In this document: one piece after another, positions 7,969 through 17,277 of the stretch | How positions within the stretch are numbered: the first letter of the stretch is position 1 | How the letters are laid out: each line of letters starts with the position of its first letter | NCBI GenBank assembly: GCA_012103535.1 | Contig: WLWQ01000001.1 | Coordinates: 558,001 to 622,000, forward strand | Length of the DNA: 64,000 bases | Direction: 5' to 3' | Source: Pseudomonadales bacterium | GTDB taxonomy: Bacteria > Pseudomonadota > Gammaproteobacteria > Pseudomonadales > Pseudohongiellaceae | Position numbers and translations under genes: made by a program | Notes under the pieces: generated by a model | Told to the model about the DNA's origin: nothing | What the model saw: the letters and a program-made list of their open reading frames with translations, nothing else | Databases searched by the model: none

Positions 7969-8052
7969 TGTACAAGATTTACCGTGGCGTTTTCATTGTA
8001 AATAGAAACAAATAGTGCTCCATTCTATTTGATAGCTGGCAACTGAACCAAA

Positions 8053-8916
8053 TCATTTAGCTTTGTTCAAAACTTTTGCAGGATTACCTGCAACAACAGC
8101 AGATGATTCGACGTCACGGGTTACCACTGCTCCTATTCCAATCAGAGCTTCTTCGCCGATAACAATTTTTTGTTTAACACTTGTGTTAGGAGCTATCCAG
8201 GCATTCTTTCCAATTTCTACACCACCACTTAATTCAGCACAGGCCGTAATCAGTGTTCCTTCTCCGACATTGCAGTTGTGCGCAATATGTACGAGATTAT
8301 CAGTTTTTACTTGCTTACCAAGAATAGTATCTCCCAACGTACCTCGTACTACACTATTCAGTGATCCGATTTCGACTTCGTCCTCGATCCTTACTCCACC
8401 CAAATGAACAAATTTTATAGGAACTTTATTGAGACCACGTTCATAACCAAAACCATCGGAACCAATAGTGGTACTAGCACCAACAAAACAGTTCATTCCG
8501 ACAATAGTACCTGCCTTAACGACTACATTGTGATCTAAATGAGTACCTGCTCCAATTCTAACACCTCTTTCTATAACTACATTTTGTCCCAATGTGACAG
8601 TCGGATGTATATCAGCATCAAAGTTATAAAGGTCAAATCCAATCTCAACAAAAATATTTCTTAGAATCCTAATAAAGTCAAATCGCGGATTCTCGCTCGC
8701 CAAAACATTCGGAAGGTTTAGATCGGTGGGCCCGATGTACATTACATTTTCGCTTACTTCCATCTTGCTCGAAGTTATGAACGACAGTGATCTATTCCCA
8801 GCTTTGTTCGCTGGAGCCACATTGTCAATTACCATATCTACTAATTTGCCGATTGGAAGATTCAGGCTATTAGCGACCCATTCTGAATTGACTTCCTTTG
8901 TTAGTTTATAACCCAT
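8053..8916 (-). CDS. LpxD-like hexapeptide-repeat N-acyltransferase
   Basis: The 287-residue protein has a degenerate N-terminal region and a left-handed beta-helix of hexapeptide repeats from about residue 103 (VTLGQNVVIERGVRIGAGTHL onward in triplets). LVHIAHNCNVGEG matches the LpxD active-site segment, so His213 is the likely catalytic base. It is shorter than E. coli LpxD (341 aa) and lacks most of the uridine-binding domain, so it is a paralogue rather than the housekeeping lipid A enzyme. Its start overlaps the end of the PIG-L deacetylase gene by 16 nt. Inferred role: N- or O-acylation of a glycan sugar, perhaps after deacetylation by the neighbour. Confidence 0.8.
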   Translation of the reverse strand: MGYKLTKEVNSEWVANSLNLPIGKLVDMVIDNVAPANKAGNRSLSFITSSKMEVSENVMYIGPTDLNLPNVLASENPRFDFIRILRNIFVEIGFDLYNFDADIHPTVTLGQNVVIERGVRIGAGTHLDHNVVVKAGTIVGMNCFVGASTTIGSDGFGYERGLNKVPIKFVHLGGVRIEDEVEIGSLNSVVRGTLGDTILGKQVKTDNLVHIAHNCNVGEGTLITACAELSGGVEIGKNAWIAPNTSVKQKIVIGEEALIGIGAVVTRDVESSAVVAGNPAKVLNKAK

Positions 8917-9539
8917 CTCAACACCTCAAAGCTTTCTGCGTAATCCGCGCCAATTTGAGTGCCTCGGGATCTGGCGAGAGAGTAGATGAATTCTTTTGAC
9001 ATGTATCCTCTATGTGCCTGCGATTCATAACACGCCAAAGCTTCAACTTTCCTCTGCACGTCGCGTTCGCGAAGCTTTATAAAGGATGTTGTGTCAAAAG
9101 AGAGATTGTTCCACATCAGTTCATAACTCAATATTGTTGTCTCCTTAAACGCTCTTAACCCTTCTTCGGCAATGGTTTTGTGATCCTGGTGAATGTCTTT
9201 TAGAGACGGCATAAGCACCAAATCAAATTGGTTAATATTTCTTAGCTCAATCAGGGACTCTAATATTTCTTGGCGATAATAGTTTAGTTTCCTCACTGGG
9301 TAGTCATACAAAATTAGGTTTTCACTATCAATTCCTAATAGTGCTGTTGCGGCTTTAACTTCGGTTTTTAGGATATCTCTTGGCAAATGATCTGGCACGG
9401 ATTCTTCAGCAGTGGAAAATGCGGCGTAAGAAACTACGGAACCCTCTTCTACTAATTTTGATATTGCGCCGCCTGCACCTAGTTCCCCATCATCAGTATG
9501 AGGAGACAAAACAAGTACATTGTTAAACAATCTGTTCAC
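8901..9539 (-). CDS. PIG-L family (LmbE-like) deacetylase
   Basis: The 212-residue protein carries the zinc motif of the PIG-L family as SPHTDDGELGAGG (His14, Asp16, Asp17), a variant of the usual AHPDDE, and the second metal motif HQDH (His117, His120). Family members remove N-acetyl groups from GlcNAc-type sugars. It overlaps the upstream glycosyltransferase gene by 17 nt and the downstream LpxD-like gene by 16 nt, pointing to one translationally coupled unit. Its substrate is probably a nucleotide sugar or lipid-linked sugar of this locus (inference). There is no signal peptide, so it acts in the cytoplasm. Confidence 0.88.
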   Translation of the reverse strand: MNRLFNNVLVLSPHTDDGELGAGGAISKLVEEGSVVSYAAFSTAEESVPDHLPRDILKTEVKAATALLGIDSENLILYDYPVRKLNYYRQEILESLIELRNINQFDLVLMPSLKDIHQDHKTIAEEGLRAFKETTILSYELMWNNLSFDTTSFIKLRERDVQRKVEALACYESQAHRGYMSKEFIYSLARSRGTQIGADYAESFEVLRWVIN

Positions 9540-10641
9540 TCAACATCCCCCTATACAAATCGTCTAGTTCACGCTCCATAATTTTCCAGTTATATTTTTG
9601 TTCAACAGCTTTCCTTCCACTAGCTCCAAGCTGAATTCTAAATTCTCTATTTCGTAGCAGTTCATTAACAACATTTGCGATGTCATGATGATTTGAAACG
9701 TCTACATTAACACCACAATTAGTCTTTCTGTTAAATTCAATCCATTCACCAAAGTCTGGCATTACAACTGCAATACTACGTTCCATATACTCAAACAACT
9801 TGATTGCAAAACTCAGATAGTACTGACCAACATTGTGATATAGTATCAATCCTAGTGATGAACGAGTATACAGCTGCAGGATTTCTTCATGAGTCAGCAA
9901 TCCTAAGTATTCAATCCTCTCCCACGCTGGGTGTGTTCGTGCTCTTTGTTCAGTTTCTTTTGAATCGAAGCCACCTGCTAGTACCAATGTTGCATCTTCA
10001 AATAGAAGAGATGCGTCTAACATACTGAAAAGGCCGCGCTCTTGAGACAACCCGCCTGCGTATACAACATTGTAAGGATGTTTTTTAGCATTCGACTCGA
10101 TAGAAGAGAATTCTCTGCAGCGAACAAAGTTTGCAATTAACCTTGTTTCTTTATTAACCGTCCGATATTTTTTCTGCATAGTAGGTTGCGGCACACACAA
10201 TGCGTCAAACATCCTGCAAGCAATACTCTCAGTGAATTCAAATGCCTTGGATATCGGAATCCTCAGAAATCTAGGTATCCAGGATTTGTGAAGAATCTGT
10301 ATAGAAAGATTCTCATGAATATCATAGACCACGTGTTTTCCGCGAATTTTTAAAAGTAGGCCGAAGAATATTAACTCAGGATCATGGAAATGATAAATAT
10401 CAGCATCTAATTGCCTGGCGCGCAGGTAGACGTTTACCGTGCTAACAAAAAACCTTGCGAAACGGCCATTTTTCTTTCCAACATCTAGGATGTTGACGCC
10501 AGATTTAGTCTCGTTACCCTTTCCATCAGCCACAATCAAAAATGTTTCATATCCACGAGTGGCCAAGCTTGATGCCTGATACTTAAATATTCTTGTATCA
10601 AAGCGCATGTGAGCAGATGTTAAATGTACAATCCTTACCAT
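9523..10641 (-). CDS. Family 4 glycosyltransferase
   Basis: The 372-residue protein has a GT-B fold. The N-terminal domain begins IVHLTSAHMRFDTRIFKYQA and contains DIYHFHDPELIFFG and VVYDIHEN. The C-terminal donor domain contains VYAGGLSQERGLF, YLGLLTHEEILQLY, and LFEYMERSIAVVMPDFGEW, a variant of the family's E-x7-E donor-binding motif. It adds one sugar to the lipid-linked repeat unit on the cytoplasmic side. The ATG overlaps the stop of a 39-codon small frame (ATGGTAA) and its own stop overlaps the PIG-L gene. Donor and linkage cannot be assigned. Confidence 0.85.
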   Translation of the reverse strand: MVRIVHLTSAHMRFDTRIFKYQASSLATRGYETFLIVADGKGNETKSGVNILDVGKKNGRFARFFVSTVNVYLRARQLDADIYHFHDPELIFFGLLLKIRGKHVVYDIHENLSIQILHKSWIPRFLRIPISKAFEFTESIACRMFDALCVPQPTMQKKYRTVNKETRLIANFVRCREFSSIESNAKKHPYNVVYAGGLSQERGLFSMLDASLLFEDATLVLAGGFDSKETEQRARTHPAWERIEYLGLLTHEEILQLYTRSSLGLILYHNVGQYYLSFAIKLFEYMERSIAVVMPDFGEWIEFNRKTNCGVNVDVSNHHDIANVVNELLRNREFRIQLGASGRKAVEQKYNWKIMERELDDLYRGMLSEQIV

Positions 10642-10754
10642 TTTAAATATTTCTTTACTATTTCTATAGCACTAACAATTTCAGACATTTTCATTTTTTG
10701 GGCTATAAATCTACACTTCGATTCAAATCTTTGTAGCCGCTCAGCAAACTTCAT
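10635..10754 (-). CDS. Possible small protein (39 aa) coupled to the glycosyltransferase
   Basis: A minus-strand frame starts at ATG (10754) and runs 39 codons, MKFAERLQRFESKC to IVKKYLKW, ending at TAA that shares bases with the ATG of the glycosyltransferase (ATGGTAA, 7-nt overlap). The overlap style matches other junctions in this operon. The peptide is basic and likely helical. No strong ribosome-binding site is present, and it may be a remnant rather than a working gene. Confidence 0.35.
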   Translation of the reverse strand: MKFAERLQRFESKCRFIAQKMKMSEIVSAIEIVKKYLKW

Positions 10755-10808
10755 TTCATTTCGCAATTAGTAAGATATTCTGCACGAAGAGATATACTGT
10801 GATCAGTA

Positions 10809-11390
10809 TTAGCCTCGATCAATCTTTTGTATGTATATCAGGGAGTGACTAGATCTATGTACGCTTATGAAATCCTCATTTGTGGCTCCCATTTTTTTGT
10901 AAAACGCATTAGCTCTATCTAATTGTTGACCAACAACTATTACAAATTCTTTAACTCTTCGCGTTTCGAATTCCCTAATTAGCTGCTTGTATAAAGAAGA
11001 AGCGACTCCAGATCCCTTAGCATTTGCTTCAACTGATATGCTCAGTAATTCCGCATCGGGTAGAGACTGTCTTCGATTACTTTTAGTGTGTCTGAATATT
11101 TCGAATATTTTAACGAGCTTCGAATAGCTAAATAGAACTGGGAATAGCGAATTCAGTAATTTCCACGGACTTCTGAATATACTCCTATAAATAGATCGCA
11201 TACTCGTCGTTCCTGAAACAAAACCGAGCAAACTTCCCTCCTCATAATGTGTGATTAAAATCCCGTGGTCTGATTCGTCAATTGATCTGTACAACAATGC
11301 TAAAAAATTCTCTCCTAGCGATGGAAGAAATCCATGTTGCATAGACCGAATGTGTAGATTGGCAACATCCCGATAACGATTTTCAATCAT
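10809..11390 (-). CDS. GNAT family N-acetyltransferase
   Basis: The 193-residue protein begins MIENRYRDVANLHIRSM and has the acetyl-CoA pyrophosphate-binding motif as EANAKGSGVASSLYKQLI, then DRANAFYKKMGA, the typical motif B end of GNAT enzymes. It sits between glycosyltransferase and aminotransferase genes, so it may acetylate the amino group made by the LegC-type aminotransferase (inference). A 62-nt gap follows the aminotransferase gene. Amino-sugar acetyltransferases such as WecD have this fold, but so do many unrelated enzymes. Confidence 0.8.
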   Translation of the reverse strand: MIENRYRDVANLHIRSMQHGFLPSLGENFLALLYRSIDESDHGILITHYEEGSLLGFVSGTTSMRSIYRSIFRSPWKLLNSLFPVLFSYSKLVKIFEIFRHTKSNRRQSLPDAELLSISVEANAKGSGVASSLYKQLIREFETRRVKEFVIVVGQQLDRANAFYKKMGATNEDFISVHRSSHSLIYIQKIDRG

Positions 11391-11452
11391 ATTGGGTTCA
11401 AATTAACAAAATGTATCCAAATTAGTTAGAAATTTACTGTATGCAGAACTAA

Positions 11453-12613
11453 CTAGGCTTTCCCCCCTAGCATGCCATCAGGTACTGAAGATGGTAAATT
11501 AGCTACGCGATCGACGAGCCATGTTGAATTTTCTAGAGAATCATGCTGGCAGGAGCTATACATGGGAAGATCTGACATTAAGCACCAAATAGGCCGTGTC
11601 ATTATGTCGTGAGAATTTGTATATTGAATAAATTCATCGCGCTGAGCCCTTGAATCCAGAATCAGACAGTTAAGCCAGTAATTACTTTTCGTACCTTCTC
11701 GCTCCACTTTGAATTCGATTCCTTGAGACTGAAAATATTCTGAGTATTCATAAGATACTTTGCGTTTGATATCGATCATTTCATGGATTAATTCCATTTG
11801 AGCGCATCCTAATGCAGCATTTAAGTTCGGCAAACGATAGTTATACCCTATTTCATCATGTATATATTCAACTGGGTGTGGGACTTTTGCTGTGGTTGTT
11901 AAGTGTTTTGCTTGCGAGGCAAGCTCCGCATTATTACTAACTAACATACCTCCACCACCTGTTGTAACGAGCTTATTGCCATTAAAACTGAAAACAGAAG
12001 CATAACCACTTCCGCCTGTATGTTTGTCACCGATATAACTACCAAGGGCTTCAGCAGCATCTTCAATTACTGGAATCGAATAATCATTGCATATAGCCAC
12101 GATCTCATCTACTCGGCAGGGATGTCCAAATGTATGCATAGGCACACAGGCGGCTATGCGTCGTCCTGAGATTTTATTTACGATGAATCCTTCTTTTTGA
12201 ACCGCGAATTCCTGTAAGAAATTTCGTAATGCAACAGGTGACATACCCATGCTGTCCTTGTCCACATCAACAAATACTGGGTTTGCACCCAAATAATTTA
12301 TAGCATTACATGTAGCCACAAATGTAAGAGCCTGCGTAATCACCTCATCATCACTTACAACTTTTACAAGTCTCAATGCTAGATGAAGTGCTGATGTTCC
12401 ATTAACTACGGCAACAGAATTCCTAATTCCTGTAAAATTACTGACTGTAGCTTCAAAATCATTAACTTTCTGTCCAGCCGTGGAAACAAAGTTTGAGTCA
12501 ATACAATCACTGAGATAGTTTTTTTCATTTCCAGCAAAGATCGGCCGATGAAGAGGAATATAACCTTCTCCATATATTTCGCGAATGAAACTTGTAATCT
12601 TTTCGTAGTTCAT
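11453..12613 (-). CDS. LegC-type nucleotide-sugar aminotransferase (DegT/DnrJ/EryC1/StrS family)
   Basis: The 386-residue PLP enzyme has IPLHRPIFAGNEKNYLSDCI near the N-terminus, DEVITQALTFVAT, and the PLP lysine in SFNGNKLVTTGGGG (Lys214). The opening and GSGYASVFSFNGNK segments are those of the LegC subfamily, which aminates C4 of UDP-4-keto-6-deoxy-GlcNAc using glutamate. The product would be a 4-amino-4,6-dideoxy sugar on the route to bacillosamine or legionaminic acid type residues. The 4,6-dehydratase that makes its substrate is not in this window. The subfamily call is from motif memory. Confidence 0.82.
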   Translation of the reverse strand: MNYEKITSFIREIYGEGYIPLHRPIFAGNEKNYLSDCIDSNFVSTAGQKVNDFEATVSNFTGIRNSVAVVNGTSALHLALRLVKVVSDDEVITQALTFVATCNAINYLGANPVFVDVDKDSMGMSPVALRNFLQEFAVQKEGFIVNKISGRRIAACVPMHTFGHPCRVDEIVAICNDYSIPVIEDAAEALGSYIGDKHTGGSGYASVFSFNGNKLVTTGGGGMLVSNNAELASQAKHLTTTAKVPHPVEYIHDEIGYNYRLPNLNAALGCAQMELIHEMIDIKRKVSYEYSEYFQSQGIEFKVEREGTKSNYWLNCLILDSRAQRDEFIQYTNSHDIMTRPIWCLMSDLPMYSSCQHDSLENSTWLVDRVANLPSSVPDGMLGGKA

Positions 12614-12837
12614 ATTTTAGGATTTTATGACGTCATTTAGTATATTCACATACCATTTTGACCCTATGAGTTGATCTGAAAATTGAGGCAGAAGAGCACA
12701 ATTAGGAAATATTTATATAGCATCTCTTTCCTTTTCTAAAACTATTTCACAACACTATATTTAGAATAATAATTACAGCAGGCTGAAAATTATTTCATTC
12801 TCAATCAGTGCATTCCTATTCCGTAAATGTATATTTC

Positions 12838-14055
12838 TCATCGACAGACAAGCCGCTCAAGCTCACGAAGATAACTTTTGGCCAATTTCGAATATGTTCT
12901 ATTCTGATTTATCCATTTTTTGCCATTTTCCCCTATCTCTAGCCGAGCATGCTGTTCCATATTGACGAAATCTTCAATTGCCTCTTTAAGTTTATTGGCA
13001 TCATTTGAGGGAACAAAAACACCCGAGTTAGCTTCATTAAGCATAGATTGATATCCTGAGTAAGAAGCTACAATTGGTTTTCCTGATCGCATATAATCAA
13101 CCAACTTATTCATAGATTGCCCATAATCCCATACTTCGGAATTATGAGTCGCGAGATAAAGAATATCGCAATGCTTTAAAAACTTAGGAATCATTTTTTC
13201 ACTGATTCTAGACATGAATGTAACGTTTGAATTTTCACTCATCCGGTTTTCGTATTCACTCTTTAGGTCACCACTTCCTACAAGAACAAAATGTATGTCC
13301 GCTCGCTCTCTTAAAAGCTCTATGCAAGACATTAAAGACTCTAAGGGATTAGAAGTACCCATACTCCCTGCGTAACCAACGATGGTTTTATCGTATGGAA
13401 AATAGTCTGCTAGATCATCGGAATTTACTTGTACACCTTTTTTGTCATTAGCATCGAATCCCAAGGGTGAACAAAAAAATGGTCGTTCGTATTTGAGTAT
13501 TTTCCTAACATGGATATCTAGTCTAGGCATTGTACCTACTATTAGATCTGATTTCTTATAACCAAATTTTTCTACGGCAGCTAAAAGAACTACCAATGGA
13601 TGAATCCTACTAAATCCACCTTCAGCCACCATAGTCAACGGCCAAATATCACGAACCTCAAACACAAGAAAAGCCTTATATTTTTTCTTTAGATAATATC
13701 CGTAAATTATTGAAAGTAGTGACAGAGAAGAAACAATCAAAACATCCGGTGCTTGTAGTTCCTTCCTATCCATTCGAAATAAACCAATCTCAAAATCGAG
13801 CCAGCTGACTACTCTAGAAACGGAGGCGCTCTTTTCATATTTTTTAGTTTTTATCCAATGAACGTCAACATCTTTAACAGTTTCGGAATTGTAGCGTTGA
13901 CTAGTTGCGGGAAACAAAGCGTTGTGGTTCGCATCTGAAGTAAAAAGTATAGTCTTGTGCCCTGCTTTCTGAAACTCTTGAGCAAGATAAAATAGTCTTG
14001 CCCCAATCCCGTACTTTGGCAAACACGCATACTTTGAAATGCACCAAATATTCAT
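12838..14055 (-). CDS. Family 4 glycosyltransferase (WbuB/WcaI-like)
   Basis: From ATG 14055 the protein starts MNIWCISKYACLPKYGIGAR, which fits the conserved family N-terminus with its open substrate loop; starting at 14076 would add seven hydrophobic residues. It contains FEVRDIWPLTMVAEGG, typical of WbuB-like enzymes that act early on lipid-linked intermediates, then IVGYAGSMGTSNPLESLM, FVLVGSGDLKSEYE and MNKLVDYMRSGKPIVAS in the donor domain. Probable GT-B enzyme acting at the inner membrane. A 224-nt spacer separates it from the LegC-type gene. The donor may be an N-acetylated deoxy sugar by analogy. Confidence 0.83.
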   Translation of the reverse strand: MNIWCISKYACLPKYGIGARLFYLAQEFQKAGHKTILFTSDANHNALFPATSQRYNSETVKDVDVHWIKTKKYEKSASVSRVVSWLDFEIGLFRMDRKELQAPDVLIVSSLSLLSIIYGYYLKKKYKAFLVFEVRDIWPLTMVAEGGFSRIHPLVVLLAAVEKFGYKKSDLIVGTMPRLDIHVRKILKYERPFFCSPLGFDANDKKGVQVNSDDLADYFPYDKTIVGYAGSMGTSNPLESLMSCIELLRERADIHFVLVGSGDLKSEYENRMSENSNVTFMSRISEKMIPKFLKHCDILYLATHNSEVWDYGQSMNKLVDYMRSGKPIVASYSGYQSMLNEANSGVFVPSNDANKLKEAIEDFVNMEQHARLEIGENGKKWINQNRTYSKLAKSYLRELERLVCR

Positions 14056-14299
14056 TATGTTAGTAATTACCAACAAATCCAGGAAACTTTAACACTTCGA
14101 ATCGAATTACAAGCTCGCGCCCCATCCAATTCATCAATATCTGACGAAGTAAAATCGGTAAGATACAATATTGAAACAACTCAACAAACTCCACTGATCA
14201 ATTGAACTAAAGCGTTCTTACAAATTGTGACAGAAACCGTTCCAGAATCTCGACTTGCTGAGGAATGACCGTCGAGATTTTTATTACAAAAAGTGCTAA

Positions 14300-15445
14300 T
14301 CATTGGGTATGGAATACATATTTTTTGTAGGCGACTAACATTCTACTTTCTTGGCTTTCCCAAGAATATTTATCGGCAATTAGATCCAAGCTATCTGCTA
14401 TCTCTAATTTGCTTTTGTTATCAAGCTTTTGCAATGCTAGTAATAGAGATTCTGGAGTAAGCTCGGGAATGACAAAACCTATTCCGGTTCCTTCGACTAT
14501 TTCTGCCATCTCTTCAGAATCATTTACGATAACCGGTAGGCGCGCCATTACATATTCAAAAAATTTATTGGGTAGACAGTAGCGATCATTTAGTGAAGGA
14601 TTATCAATATATGCTATTCCAACATCTGCTGAAGATGTATAGTCCAAAACACTTTCGGGAGGTGCCGCTTTCTGGAAGAAGATATTCTTGTTCTTTGACG
14701 CGTACTGGTTGATTAGCACATCTAGTTGACCAAAACCCATGCACACAAGCACCCAATCAGTTTCTTCAATCTGTGAGAATACTTCAAGAAGCTGCTCAAT
14801 ACCTCTACCAGCAAATAAACCGCCTTGATAAATCAGTATTCGCTGATCTCCTTTAATATGTAACTCATCTCTGAGCAAATTTGATTTTTTTGGAGCACGA
14901 CTATAGGGACAATTTAGAATTGTAACGGTATTGTCTATGCCATACTTGGCGCGATACCAATTCTCAATTTTCCAGCCCACAAGAATCACTAAGTCCGCAT
15001 GCGATACAAATACTCGTTCTACTATTTTAGATAGGATCTTTTTTAGACCTTTCCTTCCATTAGTTTCGGTTTCAAGTTCGTGAGTATCGTAAACAAGCCT
15101 TGCTTTGCACACCAACTTAATTAGAGCCGCTTGAGGAAGTAATGCCACATTATGAACGTTTACGAGACGAACATTATTCTTCCAAGCAAATATCAATATC
15201 TTTGTTGAATATTCTAAAAGCTTGAGCAATTGGAAAGGTAAGATTTTAGGTAGAGATTTTGTTACAAGAGGTACACGCCAAATTGTTCTGTTAGCATCAA
15301 TTTCTTCGCACTCAGGCTCACCGCCTTGATTTAACGCAACAACAATAATCTTTTCTATTTCCGCAAACTCTGATAGAAATCTAGTTTCTTTCAGAATTCT
15401 ACTCGGGTGGTTATAGGGACTCGCCGTAATATGTATGTTTTTCAA
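14300..15445 (-). CDS. Family 4 glycosyltransferase
   Basis: The 381-residue protein starts MKNIHITASPYNHPSRILKE and has VNVHNVALLPQAALIKL plus LVYDTHELETE in the acceptor domain. The donor domain shows LIYQGGLFAGRGIEQLL, WVLVCMGFGQLD and LPNKFFEYVMARLPVIVND, the GT4 E-x7-E region being FFEYVMARLP. It lies 11 nt after the amidotransferase gene, so the two are cotranscribed. It probably transfers a sugar to the growing repeat unit; which one is unknown. The 244 nt downstream, to the next gene, shows no recognisable coding. Confidence 0.84.
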   Translation of the reverse strand: MKNIHITASPYNHPSRILKETRFLSEFAEIEKIIVVALNQGGEPECEEIDANRTIWRVPLVTKSLPKILPFQLLKLLEYSTKILIFAWKNNVRLVNVHNVALLPQAALIKLVCKARLVYDTHELETETNGRKGLKKILSKIVERVFVSHADLVILVGWKIENWYRAKYGIDNTVTILNCPYSRAPKKSNLLRDELHIKGDQRILIYQGGLFAGRGIEQLLEVFSQIEETDWVLVCMGFGQLDVLINQYASKNKNIFFQKAAPPESVLDYTSSADVGIAYIDNPSLNDRYCLPNKFFEYVMARLPVIVNDSEEMAEIVEGTGIGFVIPELTPESLLLALQKLDNKSKLEIADSLDLIADKYSWESQESRMLVAYKKYVFHTQ

Positions 15446-15456
15446 AGTGTTAAGAA

Positions 15457-17277
15457 TTATGCGTAAAGTTTAGGAATTCGATTTATGACGTGAATTGTAT
15501 CGACGAAATCAATCTCAACGGCTTGAAGATACCACTTGATACTTTCATAACGAGGTCTATTTTCGTCATGGACTAAATCCAATGCTTTGTCTCGAGAAAT
15601 TGCTCCTTCTCTAATCTGATTGCTTCTAAAAGTATCATGCTCAGTAAAACCAGCTACTGTGAAATAAATGTAATTGTAAAATGCAGCTGTAGCGTCACCT
15701 ATTCGCCAAGTCGTCTGCGTGTCCTCCGATATCTCCCAGTTATACATTGCTAAAGTCTCATCTACTGTTGTTTCATTCCACTCCCAAAAATCGTACACAT
15801 GAAAATAGTCGGTTTTTTTATGTAAGCTTCGCCAATATTCCCCCGATAACGTGTCATAGATAGAACTATTAAAGTAACCAGGGTTACGAATCATTTGGTA
15901 GATTCTTTTAGAATGATACTTTAGTTGCGCTAATCCTCCGCTATTGTATACACGCATTTCTTCGAATGCAGGTGGAATTCCTAGAAATCCAGTTTTAAAA
16001 TGAGTAACCTCAAGTGGATTGATCCCCCACAAATTTAGGCTTATTCCTGTTTGTTTTTTAACTGTCTCAACATGTCTGAAAAAATGTTTATCCCCTGCTG
16101 TTAATAAACTGATCATGCCAAGATGTGGATTATTGAGCCAGGCAGTTAGGTTTTTCCGGATATTAGATCGCTTAAGCTCGATGTCAGCTGCGACAATTAT
16201 ATTTTCCACAGAAAGAGCAGCACACATCCTACTTATGTTTCGCCTACCCAAATCGGAGATCATTCCCCAATCATAGGTATACGCAATTGGATTCATTCCA
16301 AGCTCTTTTACAATTAAATGCAATCCATAACAACTATCCCTTCCGCCGGAAAAAGGAACAATACAATCTGCTTCGCCTTTTCTTCGATATGGTAGAACTA
16401 AGTCTTCAAGAATCTTAACGGGCTTAGGCTGATTTCTAATAGTATTGTTATGGCAATAATTACAAATCCCTTCTTGATCAAATCTAATGAATGGCATCGT
16501 TTCCGGCAGAATGCAACGAGTACATCTTAATAAGTCAGGCTTACGATATTTTAGTAAGTTTTCTTCCCCACTTATTGGTATCACCTCAGGCAGAAAATTT
16601 GGCCTACTTTTACTGTTTGCAAAATGAAGTTCAATTTCCTTTCTACTAATGGGAATAGCTATTTCTGTTGCGTGAATTACCTGTGTCACTATATCGCAGT
16701 TAATTTCATGCAGAGGAAAAGACTCGGATGAGAAAAATTTGTCATTCCCTTTAGTTCCAATGTACAAACTTCCGTTGTTAGAAAATAGCCATAGAACGCC
16801 TTCTGTTACCATAAATACAGCTGCGGAAATCACTCCTTCACAAACTGAAAATAAAGTGCTTGCAACGGAATCTAACTTAGCACCTTTTTCTTTTTCTTCT
16901 TTTACTATTACTGGAATAATTTCCGTGTCTACAGATAACTGCCGAGCTGTTTTTCGCTGTTTCCAGAGCTCGTCTGCATTACAGATAATTCCATTATGGA
17001 TTGTGACAACCTCATCTCTTACAACAGGTTGATTATCCTCAATACCATTAGTTGCCAACCGGCTATGTCCACCAACAAGCTTAGAATTTGCGATATTTGA
17101 TTTAGTTACGAGACTACTTAGGGGAGAGTCGCTCCTGAGCACTCTATAGTTTTCACCTTCAAAGAGAATAAGCCCAGATGAATCGCGGCCTCTTTGTTCC
17201 GCATAATGAGCAAGTAATTGCAATTCGGTGAATCTTTGTTCATCTCCAGACAGTATTGCACCAAAAATTCCGCACAT
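15457..17277 (-). CDS. Fused class II glutaminase and N-acetyl sugar amidotransferase (WbpG/PseA-like)
   Basis: The 606-residue protein is a fusion. Residues 1-220 form a class II glutamine amidotransferase (Ntn hydrolase) with catalytic Cys2 in MCGIFGA, and GGHSRLATNG and IHNGIICN as glutamine-site motifs. Residues 250-606 are an N-acetyl sugar amidotransferase of the WbpG/PseA type: a four-Cys zinc site (C252, C255, C272, C275) and a PP-loop ATPase motif SGGRDS (310-315). WbpG-type enzymes make a uronamide or acetamidino group, normally with a separate HisH/HisF-like glutaminase pair that is absent here. Inferred role: amidation of the uronic acid made by the WbpB/D/E enzymes. Confidence 0.85.
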   Translation of the reverse strand: MCGIFGAILSGDEQRFTELQLLAHYAEQRGRDSSGLILFEGENYRVLRSDSPLSSLVTKSNIANSKLVGGHSRLATNGIEDNQPVVRDEVVTIHNGIICNADELWKQRKTARQLSVDTEIIPVIVKEEKEKGAKLDSVASTLFSVCEGVISAAVFMVTEGVLWLFSNNGSLYIGTKGNDKFFSSESFPLHEINCDIVTQVIHATEIAIPISRKEIELHFANSKSRPNFLPEVIPISGEENLLKYRKPDLLRCTRCILPETMPFIRFDQEGICNYCHNNTIRNQPKPVKILEDLVLPYRRKGEADCIVPFSGGRDSCYGLHLIVKELGMNPIAYTYDWGMISDLGRRNISRMCAALSVENIIVAADIELKRSNIRKNLTAWLNNPHLGMISLLTAGDKHFFRHVETVKKQTGISLNLWGINPLEVTHFKTGFLGIPPAFEEMRVYNSGGLAQLKYHSKRIYQMIRNPGYFNSSIYDTLSGEYWRSLHKKTDYFHVYDFWEWNETTVDETLAMYNWEISEDTQTTWRIGDATAAFYNYIYFTVAGFTEHDTFRSNQIREGAISRDKALDLVHDENRPRYESIKWYLQAVEIDFVDTIHVINRIPKLYA

